A stretch of DNA of 64,000 bases. It comes from Cunninghamia lanceolata. Taxonomy: Eukaryota > Streptophyta > Pinopsida > Cupressales > Cupressaceae. The translations under genes were made by a program, and so were the position numbers. Under the pieces are notes generated by a model. The model was not told the origin of the DNA and searched no databases. It saw only the letters and a list, made by a program, of their open reading frames with translations. The stretch spans positions 8,308,001-8,372,000 of the forward strand of contig BSBN01000297.1 in NCBI GenBank assembly GCA_027924645.1, written 5' to 3'. Below are positions 23,303 to 35,055 of this stretch, piece by piece. The stretch's first letter is position 1. Every line of letters begins with the position of its first letter.

Positions 23303-24410
23303 ATGGACTTAGTCACCTAATACCCAAATTATTTTATGCAAGTAAACTAAATTTTTGGAGTAGACACCTGATAGGGATTCCTCAACATCAAGACTAAATG
23401 ACAAACACCCCTTTTAGATGTTTGTATTAGTGGACTAATTTCCGTCCTTATTTCACTTGAGTGGGTGGTAGCTGACGAAGAACTGTTTGGGACATGGAAT
23501 AACCATAGAAAGGGTTGGATACCCACTCATAGTTGCATCAAACATAGTGCAAGACAAAACTACATATTCACAAACCCTAGTGTCAGTCACATCCGGAGGG
23601 GGCCTTTATCTCATGGATACAGGGTATGTAGGCAGTTTGGACAGTGAAGGATGCCCCCAGTACTTAGGTCCACTGGATATAGCGTACTTTTTTATAATCA
23701 ACTATGTAAATTCAATTCTTAATTTAAGAAGATTCACTAGATAAACTAAAGAAGTCTCTAGTACTCAAAAAAATCCTCGAGAGGATTGACCTCGTACTTG
23801 TCATTTGCCGAAACCCGAGGGAAGGTACTAGGTCCTCAGAATATTTTTATTGAAAGAACTTATGGAAATTCTTTGATGCAATAAATGGGCCTATTGCGTA
23901 ATTTCCTGTAAGTGACTCAGGATCTGAATTGATCCTGATGAGTCTAAGTCTCTGGCCAGAGCATATTAATGATTCCTGTCCTTATTAGCTCGTATGGTTG
24001 TTGTGTTACTTATCTCATATTGGATAGAGTGCTAGCCTGTTTGACTAGTTTAGGACCGTTTGGCCACTATTTAATCTACACCATATTGGGTAGCGATATA
24101 CTAGTTTAGGCCCATTTGGCTATCATTTGATCTACACTATATTGGGTAGCAATAGGGTTCGTTAGACCCGATTCTGTATGAACTAATTTGCCCAAAGGAC
24201 AAAGGAGTCCATTTGGCTTTATCTTAGTATGTCTTGATTTGGACACCATAGCCCAAATTGGCTACTTGATACTTCCTAAGTACTCAAACTAAACTAAAAG
24301 ACCAGAAAACAAAAGCTAAGATCTAGACATCTAGACAAGAAACGAATGAGAATCCCTTGAGTAGAAACCAAGCCTTAGATCACTTAAGAAAGATAAACAA
24401 AAAAAATATC
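23303..24410. other. Possible LTR remnant with GTATGTAGGCAG
   Basis: No frame is supportable. The plus strand word GGGTATGTAGGCAG (about 23,621) resembles a word I know from LTRs of Tat/Ogre elements. A 56-bp duplication at 24,045-24,156 (CTAGTTTAGG...CATATTGGGTAGC) follows. No LTR ends were found. Confidence 0.3.
24045..24156. repeat. 56-bp tandem duplication
   Basis: Two units starting CTAGTTTAGG at 24,045 and 24,101, both containing CATTTGGCTA/GTTTGGCCA and ATATTGGGTAGC. Confidence 0.65.
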
Positions 24411-25640
24411 CTAAGGTCCCTGAATGGGGGAGTTACAGAGCCTACAGTAGTATTTGATGCAGACTTCATGCTCAGTCAGGTAGTTATCCCAATGTTCTTC
24501 CAAGGCAAACTCATATTGGAAGAATGCACCAATTAGTGGGCCAATCTTGACAATCAGATCAAATCTATTTCTAATCTCACCAAATAAGTCCATAGCAAGA
24601 GGGGCTATCTCCAACTTTGTTGTCTTGGTGTTCTACATATTTTCACATGAATATACCCCAATCTTGATGGGGAAAGCAAATTCAACCTTGTGTTTGGTAG
24701 ATACCAGCTTCTAAATTTCAACTACTTGTCTATAAAGCTCCAAGAGAACAATCTTGTCACTAGGATACCTTGGAAGCTTGTAGGATGCCTTGTGGATTCC
24801 AAAAAGTCTAATGTATGAGAATGTCCAAAACTAGATAAACCAACTTACCCCAATTACTAACTCACTTGTTGCCTCTAGTGATAGCCTCTTAGCATAATCA
24901 TTTTTCTAGGCCTTTGATGATTGCATATACAAATGCATCAGTTACAATGCAATAAGGCTCTTGACTCTCCTTGAGTTCTAGCTGGGGGTAATGATCAAAT
25001 ACTTTTGTTTTTCCCAATTAGAGAGTACCAACCTTCCTCAACCTTAAAAAATTAGCCTAGTAGGCTAGCAAGTACACTCAATAAGAAGTCATATAGAATC
25101 TAATTGATTCCAACACGTCTATCAATTATTCATGTAGGAATTACTAATGTGAGTGCCCCAGTCTATTCTTTTCGAATCAAACATGCTAATGATGAAATAG
25201 CACATCCACAGGTAGAAATATATAGTATTGGGAGAGCCAAATACTTAGCTTAATAAAGTGATGACATCCTTTGTATCCTCTTGAAACTCACTCTTGTGTT
25301 GTACCTTGTCCATCTTATTTGTAGACTTTCTTCTGACCAGGAGGAGGTTGTCATTTATGAGGTTGGTATTTGTGACATTCTTCTTTTCATAATAGTCCAA
25401 TGCCTCCTTCATACCAACCTTGTCATATTAAGCATAGGTTGGGAGACCAAAGACCTTTTCAATGGTCTCAAGGTTGATGTCTAGTACAACTTGGCCTATG
25501 GGATCAAGTACCTTCTTATTCTTCTAGTCATACCTTTGGCCAAAGGCTAGCACAAGCTCTAGAGATTGTAATGACACTAGGAAAGTAGCAACTTGGACTA
25601 GCCTTGATGTTGTCATGCATTGGGCCTAAAAGGTTTTGTA
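24411..25640 (-). pseudogene. Unknown long frame with TAG stops
   Basis: About 400 codons are readable on the minus strand, with one frame change near 25,020-25,140. The first part includes VLDINLETIEKVFGLPTYA and NKMDKVQHKSEFQEDTKDVI (25,480-25,240). The second includes KNDYAKRLSLEATSELVIGV, SDKIVLLELYRQVVEI, KLEIAPLAMDLFGEIRNRFD and a Trp/Tyr-rich end (25,010-24,411). The second part has five TAG and one TAA in about 200 codons, at places where Gln would suit. The family is not recognised. It may be the N-terminal half of the same kind of frame as 18.2-20.1 kb, split by later insertions, since both lie on the same strand and in the right order. Confidence 0.45.
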
Positions 25641-25999
25641 TCCCTCTTTATGTATCCTCTATAAGAATTATTGTACATTCACGTGTCCTAGATCAATGTC
25701 TCCACATTTTGTGTATGGAAAGAACATCTTGGATGGAGGGTGGTACCCTTATTTTCATACTTCACTTCTCTAGGTGGTTTCTCTCCTTGCATTAGTTCTG
25801 CCCAAATTAAACAAGACATCCATTGCATAAATTAAAACCCATAGTGAATTCAATAGAAATTACTAAATCATAAGCATAGATGAACAGGCAGGATCATTAA
25901 GAGCAATCAAGGTTTAAAATAGGAGCCTACCACTATGAATCACAAAGTTATATCTTAGAAGGTCAGGAAGTTAGGCTTTGGGATGCTAGTATAATCTAT
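25641..25999. other. Unclassified spacer
   Basis: No supportable gene. Confidence 0.4.
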
Positions 26000-27400
26000 C
26001 CCTTGGTATCAGGGATCCAAAAAATCCAATGCCAAGCAAAAAAAAGCCAAGACACCTAGTCCAATATGACTACATAGAAGAACGAAGTTGAAATTGGGAG
26101 ATTGAAGTTACTAGTCTCGGTATGCCTAAAGTCATAAAATCATAAGAAAAATTAAACCCATGAGTTGGCCAGATTACATAGTGTAAAAATATCAGGGTTC
26201 AAAAGTTAGAGATATCCCATGACCCATGCTAAAATGACAACCAAGTGTAAGACCAAAATGCCAATCTCAAAGGGATCTAAAAAGGAAACAATGAGGATTA
26301 GGAGTCAGGGCTACGAAGGAATCCATGCCCTAAAGGAAAGCAAACAAAACATCTCCACCCCATCGACTCCAAAAAAGTATAAAGTGTAAAACACTAGGAG
26401 TCATAAATCAAGGATACCAAAGAATCGATGCCTAAAGGGAAATCAAGTAGAGTGTTGACAAAAACTAAAATATTTAAGTGGATATTTAAGAGGCTAGATA
26501 AAAATGTCAAGGATTGAGGATCCCAAGGAGCCCATGCCAAAATGGCACGGAAGAAAAAAAGGTCTGCCATATTGACTCAGGATAGTAGAAGCATGAAGTC
26601 AGAGGCACGAACAAGCTCAAAAGACAATAAAACCATAAAATGGATCAAAGGATAAAAAATAACTAAAAATTAAATAGGGAAAATGAAGAACATGATAAAA
26701 CCCAAAATGGTCAAACTAAGCAAAAACTAAATTGAAACAGAAAAATTTAACAAAAATCAAAGTAAAATATAGTTCAAACACTACAACACAAAACAAACTG
26801 GGCATTTAGATTGAAATGAAGAAAATAGACTAAATGGAAACCATTAAAGGACTAGGGGAGGTCATGAAACCCTACCTATTTAAGAAGCAAAAGAAAATGA
26901 CCATGAACTCGTGAAATGACAAATGCACATAATGACCCAATTACCAAGAATGACCCAGTAGATTCAAGCTTAAAAAATAATCACAAGAAGCACAAATAAC
27001 CAGAGCACAATAAAATTGAAAGCAAAGTAAGAAGAGTGATTAAAACTAGGTCAAATGGCAACAAAACCCAAAACCCACATGCGTGAGGAAAATGCCATTA
27101 ATGCAGAACCAAGGGATAGGTCGGGGTTAGATCATATCCAATGCTAGGTGTCAAAATTTTGGACATTCCTTTATAGTCATGCCAAGATGACCAACTCTAA
27201 AAGTTCAATGAGGGTGATGCACAAACCTCAACATCGGCCCATAGGAGATGTCAAAGTTTCAAAGATTCCTTTTCATTCATGCCAAGATTACCAACTCTAA
27301 AAATCTAATGAGGTATAAAACCCATAGAGAAAAACAAAAACCTGAAATATCTAAGACTAAACCTTAAAGATACGGGGATTCCTTTATAGTCATGCCGGCA
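26000..27400. repeat. Degenerate ~100-bp tandem repeat
   Basis: A word of the type GGATCC/GGAATCC...CATGCC..AA recurs near 26,010, 26,118, 26,212, 26,315, 26,420 and 26,518. A related word, ATTCCTTT...TCATGCC, recurs near 27,162, 27,255 and 27,373. The 26.0-26.56 kb part has a period close to 102 bp. The 26.6-27.1 kb part is A-rich and too decayed to count. Confidence 0.5.
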
Positions 27401-27767
27401 AAACAAACCCCAAAACTTTGAAAAAGAACAAATACACCAAATAAAAGGCAAGCAAGACATAAAACCAAAGGAAAATTCAAATCAAGATGAAAAACAAGTA
27501 AATAAGTAAGGAAAAAAGAGAGGGGGTTCTTATTTTGTGAAGGAAAAATGGGGCGTGTGTGCAAGTCACAACAACTCCTTTCCAAGGTAACCACATATGA
27601 GAGAAATTTGTGGCCATGTTCATGTTAAGAGTCTTAGACCAGTCTCTACTTAACAACATCCCATTTGTTTTGAGAATGTTGACCACTTGAATATTTATTG
27701 TTTACTAGATTCTTGGGTTAGTGACCAATTGTAATAAATTATTATTAATCTCTCCAACTCCATTCAT
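27401..27767. other. Unclassified spacer
   Basis: Overlapping minus-strand frames at 27,364-27,686 have no recognisable domain. Confidence 0.4.
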
Positions 27768-28612
27768 TCATATCTGATCTAATTGTACAACGCTTTGATT
27801 GCACTTCACCAGGGTCATCCCATGTTCTTGACAAAATGAATGTGGCATTATGCTCCCTGCTGCACCTGAGTCAGCAAGACAATTATGTAAGTTCTTCCAA
27901 AAAATCTTAATATTTAGCAAGAATGGAGTTTCAATTTTCTCCTTGAGTAAAGAAACATTAGCATTTTTTACCTTGCTACATTTATTCATATTTAAAGAAG
28001 ATAAAGATTTAATAAGAAAATCCCACTAGCCATTGAGATGAATGGCATCATATAACGAAATATTGGCCTTAGTGTTTTTAGATCGTCAATGAGATTATTG
28101 TTTGATTTTCTTGACTTGGGTATTTTTTCCTCTCCATGAGATGTTTGAGTGGTTTTTTGAGGCACAGATCCTAATGCTCCTTTGGTGGATTTAGGTTGTT
28201 TCTAGAATTAGGATCCAATGGATTTTGAGGGTTGTTTGGGGGAAAGGAGGTCATGACAGGCTGCTTAGTCTAACTCCTCAAGTAATAAGAATTCTCCTTT
28301 GGAAATTGTTGAGGTGCATTTACCCCTTTAGGTGACTCATTGTCTATTTCATTTTCTTCTTCATAATGAAATTCATAAAGTTGGAAAAATAGAGCCATAC
28401 CAATGTTCTATCTAATGTTTGTTGGTTATTCTTGGTTGGTTATTACCTCCATGTTGTTTATTTCCTTTTGGATATCATTGAATGTTATTGAGAATTTGAG
28501 ACACTCCAACTCACCATGTTCAATAGTATCATGAATCCTACACTAGTTTGGAAGAGAAAGATCAACAAGATTGAGTAAATTTGATTGGTTAGTGTTGGTG
28601 GTTACTAGTGTG
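27768..28612 (-). pseudogene. TatC: Tat gag end and protease start
   Basis: From about 28,610 the minus strand reads NQSNLLNLVDLSLPN, a stop, then CRIHDTIEHGELECLKF, the same Cys-His motif as TatA. A broken linker follows, and at 27,989-27,768 an open stretch, FWKNLHNCLADSGAAGSIM...FCQEHGM. The D-S-G of the aspartic protease is intact here, the best-preserved protease site in the window. The piece begins exactly where the TatB 3' LTR ends, so TatB seems to have inserted into TatC gag. Confidence 0.65.
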
Positions 28613-29199
28613 TGTATGGGATTCAACAAGAGGAGGTGATAGTCACTAAGAGATATGCCAAGAGAAATGTAGAAATGAATATGATAAAGAGATTTGTTGC
28701 AATATTATTAAAAAAAGAATGAGAACAATATTACCAACATGATGTAGAAGAGAAAGAGTGAACTTTTTTGAGGAGTCAATCATAGTATAATAACATAAAT
28801 CCTTGAGCAAGCTTCAACAATGGTGGTATTTCTAGAAACATAGAGCCAAGAGAGGGCTAAGAGAGATGTATGTATTGTAGTTTTTTCTCTTCCAATCCAA
28901 TAGCAGATAGTTGGACAAGAAATTGGAATTTAATTTTTTGAAAACTTCTAAGATGCTAGCATGTCACGTGGATGTCCATGCATCACATTGGCATCCTAAA
29001 AGAATTTCCTCAAATTCAGCATGTGGTTTCAAATTAGTAGAGAGAATATAAATGTGATGAATAAATAAATCAATCTAGTGAGGGAAAAAGGCCTAGGTTG
29101 AGTCTAAAATGATCCCTAAAACATGCTAGGGGAATGAACACCAAAGTGAGTTCAAAACATGACATTAAATTAGAAGGGTAAACAACTTTCTATGTAACA
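28613..29199 (-). mobile_element. 3' LTR of TatB (about 587 bp)
   Basis: On the minus strand a purine tract with GTGGGGGCAAAA (29,214-29,200) is directly followed by TGTTACATAGAAAG, and the block ends ...CCCATACA at about 28,613, where TatC gag begins. TG...CA ends and the tract support an LTR. The left end is accurate to a few bases only. Confidence 0.6.
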
Positions 29200-29214
29200 T
29201 TTTGCCCCCACTTT
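29200..29214 (-). promoter_or_regulatory. Polypurine tract of TatB
   Basis: Minus strand AAAGTGGGGGCAAAA immediately before the LTR start TGTTACAT. It would prime plus-strand DNA synthesis. Confidence 0.6.
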
Positions 29215-30229
29215 AGCAGGCTGATGACACTAAGTGATAAGCTATGATAAAGTAAAGAAATGAAATGTGTCATCAAAAAGGATACTCCAAAATGATACTG
29301 TAGAGGATAGAATAATTCTCTCGAGTAGAGGATCTATGCCTCCAAACTAAGAACTTGCAAAACCATAGTATTAGGGACCACAATCCTACAAAATCACAAT
29401 CTCAGAAAAATATATAATCTTGGAAGACAAATATTTCAATATAGAGATAAAAGTAGTAATAAAGGAAGTCTAATATGGTAAGAAGAATGTTATGAAGAGG
29501 AAGGAGAATAAAAAATAAAAAGAGTAAATGTATGCCACCTCCTTTTGCAAATTGATATTTAGTGAGGTAAGAATAGGAAAATAATTTATCATTTAAAAGT
29601 TTGGAAGAAAATGCTTCTTGAAAGGTTATTTTAGAAAATAACAACACAACAAAAAGCATATGATGAGGAAGAGAGTAGAGCCTAGACTCACATGGAAGAA
29701 ATGGCATAAAAATTTGATCTTGTGGCGAAAAGTTATGATCATTTTTGTGAAGCAAGTTTTGAAATGAAAAAAAAAAATTCTATAAATGTGAAAAATTAAA
29801 AAAAAATTACTATTCGTTTTTAGTATTCACTTTAGAGATTTTGAGCACCCATAGCACTTTAAGAGCCAATATGTCACAATAATGAGACTTCCAAATCCTA
29901 TTGGACTAGCTTAGGGAGCAAGTTGAGCAGGACATCCAACTAAGAGAGGTAACATAATTTTTTAAATTTTATGTCAAAATTTTAAGCTTTTTAAGGCCTT
30001 GTGGGACCTTCCAGGCATGCAAAAATCTATGGATTGCATAGGCATCTAAGGGATGAATTAGGGTTCTTAGGATGTGCTAGTGTCCAACATGGGTTCTAGG
30101 GTTTAAAGGATTCACTAACATCCTAAAGAAGTTAGAAAATTTTGAAGCGTTTAGATTAGAATTTTTCTAATTTGTGACAAAAGTTTGACATAATTTTGTG
30201 TTTTCTTGATTTGCAAGTGCCACTGACGA
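29215..30229 (-). other. TatB 3' untranslated region
   Basis: No gene. A minus-strand frame at 29,755-29,402 has no known domain. Lies between the PMD-like gene and the polypurine tract. Confidence 0.4.
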
Positions 30230-31889
30230 TGCGTGAGCAACCTGGGAGCAAAATGTTGTCACTATTGTGATGTTGTCATGTGACACTCTTGCAGGATGAG
30301 ATCATGCTACTGTGTTGGGTTAGCTTGTATTGGGTGTACTACATGCCAAAGATGTGGTACACAAATGAACTTTCATGGCACTGATGGGGAGATGGGATTT
30401 GGATGCATCTATTTTTAGATTGCCCATGCATGAGATGACTATCACCCTCATGGATGTATATATGATTATGTAGCTATCAATGTGAGGTCACCAGGTGGTA
30501 ATCATGGATCAATGATCAACAACTTATGCACAAGATGTACAAATGTACGCACTAGGGTGCATGATCCCTAGCGATGACACATGATACGCCCTAAAGTATT
30601 GGATGGAGTAGAGGTAGGAAGTGATCCCACTTGTCTAATGAGTGATGATAATGACTATGACCATGTGTGTAGCACAAGATGGTCACAATTCAATCTGTAT
30701 GAAGGATTCATCCACACCATTTGAGAAATGGAGGAGAGTCAAACTATGTTTGCATGGTGGTGTAGCATGTTGGCACACCTCTACCATGACATAGGTTTAT
30801 ATGTGTGGTATGAGGGTGGGAGCCTAATGACCTCCATGCTTCTATAGGTGTGGGCCCTTGAGCACATATTTTGTACTTAGGTGGTGGGATTTCCCACCAT
30901 GATCACATGGGACATGCCCATGGTGCATACATATGCATTGTCAAGGCCCTAAGAGTTCAAAGACTTATTATTTTAGAAGCAAAGCTTTGATTGACTATTG
31001 AGAACTGATGTTCTCTAGCATCCTTATAGAGGGATGTGGGGATGGAAGGGGAAAATGCACTAGCTAACAAACATGTAGATAGAACATTGGTTCATTTTTC
31101 ACCTAAAGCATATTGTCATGCCCTTTTACTATGACAAGGTACACCAATAGTATGGACAGGTGCGAAATGTGCTTGCAGATGAGTCAACCTATTTGAGGTT
31201 ACACCATTGTGCTACTAGGCCTAGGGAACTTCCTTTCCCCATCATTGTAGGCATTGCTCTCAGTGATGATGAGGATGAGGCACATGATGCATCCCCTGTA
31301 TCAGACACAAACAACATGGGAGATATGCCACAGTTTATTATGTGATGGTAGGGAGCATGCCTAGCAATAATATAAGTGGTGGATACTCCTACTGGAGATC
31401 GAGGACCAAAGGCAAGGGGCGGGGACTTAGGAGGGAGTTTTGTAGAGGAGGAGGAGGCTATAGAGTCACAACTAGTAGGGTGGTAATGACATCAAGATGA
31501 GGGCACACCCACTATAAGGGAAAGGTTGAGGACTCGATCCTAGGTGGCACAACTAGGGGTACAAATAGGAGAGTTAAGTGGTGCATCTACTATGAGACTC
31601 ATAGGAGGCCTGAGTATAGTAATGATGATTGTGACAATTCTAGTCCCCTTGGATCCTAATTGGCAGGTTGGGAACCTAGGTATAAAAGTTATTATTTTGA
31701 TTCAACATATCAGTGTCTATATTTTTTGGTCTTGAATTTGCAAAAAATCCCATGTTTGTGCCCCTTTATTGTCTTTCCCTACTTTTCCCATCGTTTATAT
31801 TTGATCTGAGATATTTTCAAATGGCCCCCCATCCTAAAAGTCCTCTTAAGTCCTTCAAAAAATTGTCTAAGTAAAAAAGTAAGACTTTG

Positions 31890-32545
31890 GGTAAGTTCAC
31901 CAGTTCGTGAACCCGTTGAAAGCTTGAAAAGCCTTGTTTTTTGACTTTTTGGCAAGTTTTAAAACTTGCAAACCTACCAAAAGTCATGTCACCTAAAATG
32001 AAGAAGAAGGGAGAAGGTGAGAAAGAGGAAAGTTAGAAAATATGAAGTTTCATCTTTTTGGTAGGTTCATGAACTGATGAACTTGCCAAAAAGGTTCATA
32101 GGTTCTCAAAAAGCTAGAAAGGTTGAAAGAAATGGAAAGAAAGAAAAGTCATACATTTTGGCAAGTTCACCAGTTCACAAACTCGTTGAATTGTTGAAAA
32201 GTAAGAGTGAAGAAGGAAATGAAGAAAGAAATGAATGTTTCAACAAGTTTGTAGGTTCATGAACTCGTCGAATCATAGAAAAAAGGAAGAATAAAAGATG
32301 ATGTTTTGGCAAGTTCATAGGTTCACAAACTTTCTAAAGTGCTGAAGGAATTCACTAGTTTCCAAAATTACTAAAACACTGAAAAAGAGGAAAAGAGAAC
32401 AAAGAGAAGAGGAAAGAGAAGAAAAGTCAAATGTTTTAGCAAGTTCATCTGTTCACAAACTTACCAAATCACCAAAAAGAAGAAAGAAAGAGAAAAGAAA
32501 GCAACTTTCAACAAGTTCACAAATTTGTGAACTTGCTAAAAAGCC
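31890..32545. repeat. Irregular minisatellite of AAGTTCAC...GTGAACTT type
   Basis: A word of the type GGCAAGTTCA..(A/G)GTTCA..AACTCG recurs near 31,890, 32,060, 32,160, 32,238, 32,314, 32,438 and 32,512, several of them 74-78 bp apart. Each unit is itself near-palindromic. Confidence 0.65.
32512..32535. repeat. Perfect 24-bp palindrome
   Basis: CAAGTTCACAAA followed by its exact reverse complement, the most regular unit of the minisatellite. Confidence 0.9.
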
Positions 32546-35055
32546 AAATGATTCACTAGTTCACCAAAGTGCCAAAATGCCAATAGAAGGGTTTAATGAG
32601 CCACTAATTCCCTAACAAGGCATTTTTAGTGCCAATAATGTGTTATAAGCATTTTTTTTGTGGGTTCTCTAGTTTGAATGTTTGCTTATATCCTAGAATG
32701 AGCAGGTTGGAGGTAGGTATGGTTTAATGCAACAAGTATAGAGGTAGGTGGGGTATATAATTCCTACCCAAACTGTAGCAGGAGAAAGGAAATGTTATAT
32801 ATTCATGAAAGAAGATGTAATAGTTGTTGGTTGCTAAGGCAATTTAGGTCTACAAGTGCATCAAGTGATTTTAAGGCATCCAACAAAGCTACTCTAGCCT
32901 ACAAACGAGGGAATGCATATGGTACAATGTAGGAAGAAATTGTAATGCACATCTATGTAGTGGTATGTCTCTATGGTAGTTTACAATGACTTAGGGGAAT
33001 GTATAGTCATAGCTATATATTTTATTTCACCACACTTTTTAACTTGCAAATGTAACATAGATTAGATAAATGTATGACAATGTTTTAATGTAATACAAAG
33101 ATTTTGTGTTGATCTTTCCTATGTTGCATATGGATTTTTGCAGTTCTATTCTAGATTACTAAGTATGTCCACTATATGAGATGCAATATTTGATATGTAT
33201 GTAAATGCACATCTAGTTCTGTTGATGTTTCCCTAAGTGCATCTCCTTCCTCTTTGTTATTCATGACTTTATTGCCTAATGGAGTAGGCACTGGTCTACA
33301 TTAGTGAAGGATCAAACACTTTTCAAATATCATGCTTTGTCCTAGATAGTTGTAGGAGTAGGGTTAGGAGTAGATTAGGTTTCTCATGATGTTCATGATT
33401 CGGTGTTACAATCAGGGATTAATCTAAAGAAACCTAAAATTGTTTAAAATAATTTGTGAATCATGTTCTTGCATGTCTATACCTTGCAAATTGTGTATGT
33501 GAAGTTAAGTGGATTCATCTTGTGGGATATCATGTTATTATTTGTGGGTGCATCTGCAAGATGTAGTAATTAGCTTAATTAGAGATTTTATGCAACTAGT
33601 TTGTCTTGGCCTAGTGACAAATATAGGGGTCAAGTATACATTGGGTATGGTTGCAATTATTTGTTTGTGTTTCATTTGATACCTCTAGGAATACCCTCCT
33701 GGGTCTAGCTGAGCTAGAAATGTGGGAGAGCATACCCACTCTCGTCAATTGGATTTAACCATCCTCAATATATGAATGAGTCTCTTTCTCACCTTCTTGA
33801 TAATACCCTTGGCCTAGAAGGTGGAGATATACTTTAGGATTGTTGACCTATGGTTTTGGGAACCAACACAACATTTGTTTATGTAGAATACTAGATGCGT
33901 TATTTATTATTTTTTATTATATGATGATGTGGGACTGATAAAGAATTGTTTTCCTTTTTGCAGTGTGCATTCAAGAGTGGCTCAACTATGTTGGTTGAGT
34001 CATTGTAGAGATAGTCCCATAGGAGCAGAAAGTGTGGGCTAGTTATAGGCCACAACAAACTGTAGAGCAACACCTAGAAATTTTTGAACCCATTGTGTAG
34101 CTTAGAGTGGCATATGAGGAGAGTAGGGTTAGAGTTGATTAAGTGGCTTCATAGGTACTATTTTTCACTACGGAGCAAGAGTAGGTTATTAATTGGGTTA
34201 TAAATCTCACTACAAAGCGAGACTAGGTAGTGGTAAGGGCTTAGAGATCAAAGGTTAATGCATCAAGCCTGAGAGGAGAGAACAAAAACCTACAGAGCTA
34301 GCTTTATCAAGCAAAGAAAAAGGCATAGAGGGCTCATTATATGGGACCCACAAATCTAGATCACATGTGAACATAGGCACCAATGAGTTAGATAGAGAGA
34401 TGATGCACTTAGATAAAGGCACTATAGAAAAGTGATCTGCAACTTACAACAGAGGCAACAGAGTTGAGGGGAGTGGTGCGAGGTCTATAGACTCGTAGTG
34501 GGTCAAACACCCACACTTAATCTATAGTATCCATTATCCAACACCAGCCAACACCATCATAGCCTGATGAGCCAATAGGGCCAAAGAGGTCTAGGGACCA
34601 TGCTCTATCATGATGCAACTTTTTGTATCTCTATGTATAGACACCAACTTTTGTTATAGTAGTGGACATTTTTTTGTATATGATTTACTTGACAAAACTT
34701 TGAGATGACATTTATATATCGAGATTTTGATGTTTTGAGTGTATTTATGTGTTATGGGATGTGTACATTTGATGTGGATGCTTTAATTATTTATGATTCT
34801 TATATGTATGAAATTGTTTAATTAAATGTAATAAACATCTAATCAAGCAATGGAAATTTTTTAATTAATTAATCATTTGCATAATTAAATAATTAACATG
34901 ATAGAAAAATTACTCTGAAGAAAGAATAGGAATGAACTATAATAGTAATTTTTAAATTTTTGAAAATTATAATGAAGAACCTGAGACACCTAAAATTGTG
35001 TCAAGGAGAAATAACAAGTGTGTACTCGGAGAAACAAGAAGTGTGAAAAGCACCT

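Larger units (their letters stand above)
31709..33869. mobile_element. Unclassified ~2.16-kb insertion in the PMD intron
   Basis: Absent from the TatA copy. AACAT stands on both sides (31,704-31,708 and 33,870-33,874) and could be a 5-bp target duplication, although the inner ends (ATCAGTG... and ...CCAACAC) are not canonical TG...CA. No frame of note inside. It holds the inverted-repeat minisatellite at 31.9-32.5 kb. Confidence 0.4.
31680..33963 (+). other. Intron of the PMD-like gene, enlarged by insertion
   Basis: Donor CCTAG|GTATAA and acceptor TTTTTGCAG|TG sit at the same points as the 109-bp intron of the copy at 10,331. The outer ~25 and ~90 bp match that small intron (for example GTAGAATACTAGATG at 33,883 and 10,361). 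The middle ~2.16 kb is extra. Confidence 0.55.
30230..34640 (+). pseudogene. Plant mobile domain (PMD)-like gene, antisense in TatB
   Basis: PMD proteins (MAIN/MAIL1 and 'phosphatase 7 long form-like') include host nuclear proteins and transposon-borne relatives. The first exon (about 30,230-31,679) reads RWDLDASIFRLP then HEMTITLMDVYMIM (30,390-30,470), the family's start motif, and later AWWCSMLAHLYHDIGLYVWY and TSMLL-VWALEHIF (30,755-30,880), its central motif. It ends with PRELPFPIIVGIALSDDEDE (about 31,200-31,275). A 2,284-bp GT-AG intron follows, then exon 2 from 33,964 (EWLNYVG, VWASYRPQQTVEQHLEIFEP, RVAYEESRV). TAG stops are many. It lies antisense to TatB between integrase and polypurine tract. 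The sister copy is at 9,715. Confidence 0.75.

Noticed and set aside
29402..29755. 117-codon minus-strand frame
   Set aside because: Phe/Leu/Tyr-rich from AT-rich DNA; lies in the 3' untranslated part of TatB with no recognisable domain.
31714..33870. Solo LTR in the PMD intron with ends TGTCTATA...CCAACA
   Set aside because: TG...CA ends can be drawn, but then no 5-bp duplication matches; with AACAT as duplication the ends are not canonical. Left as unclassified insertion.
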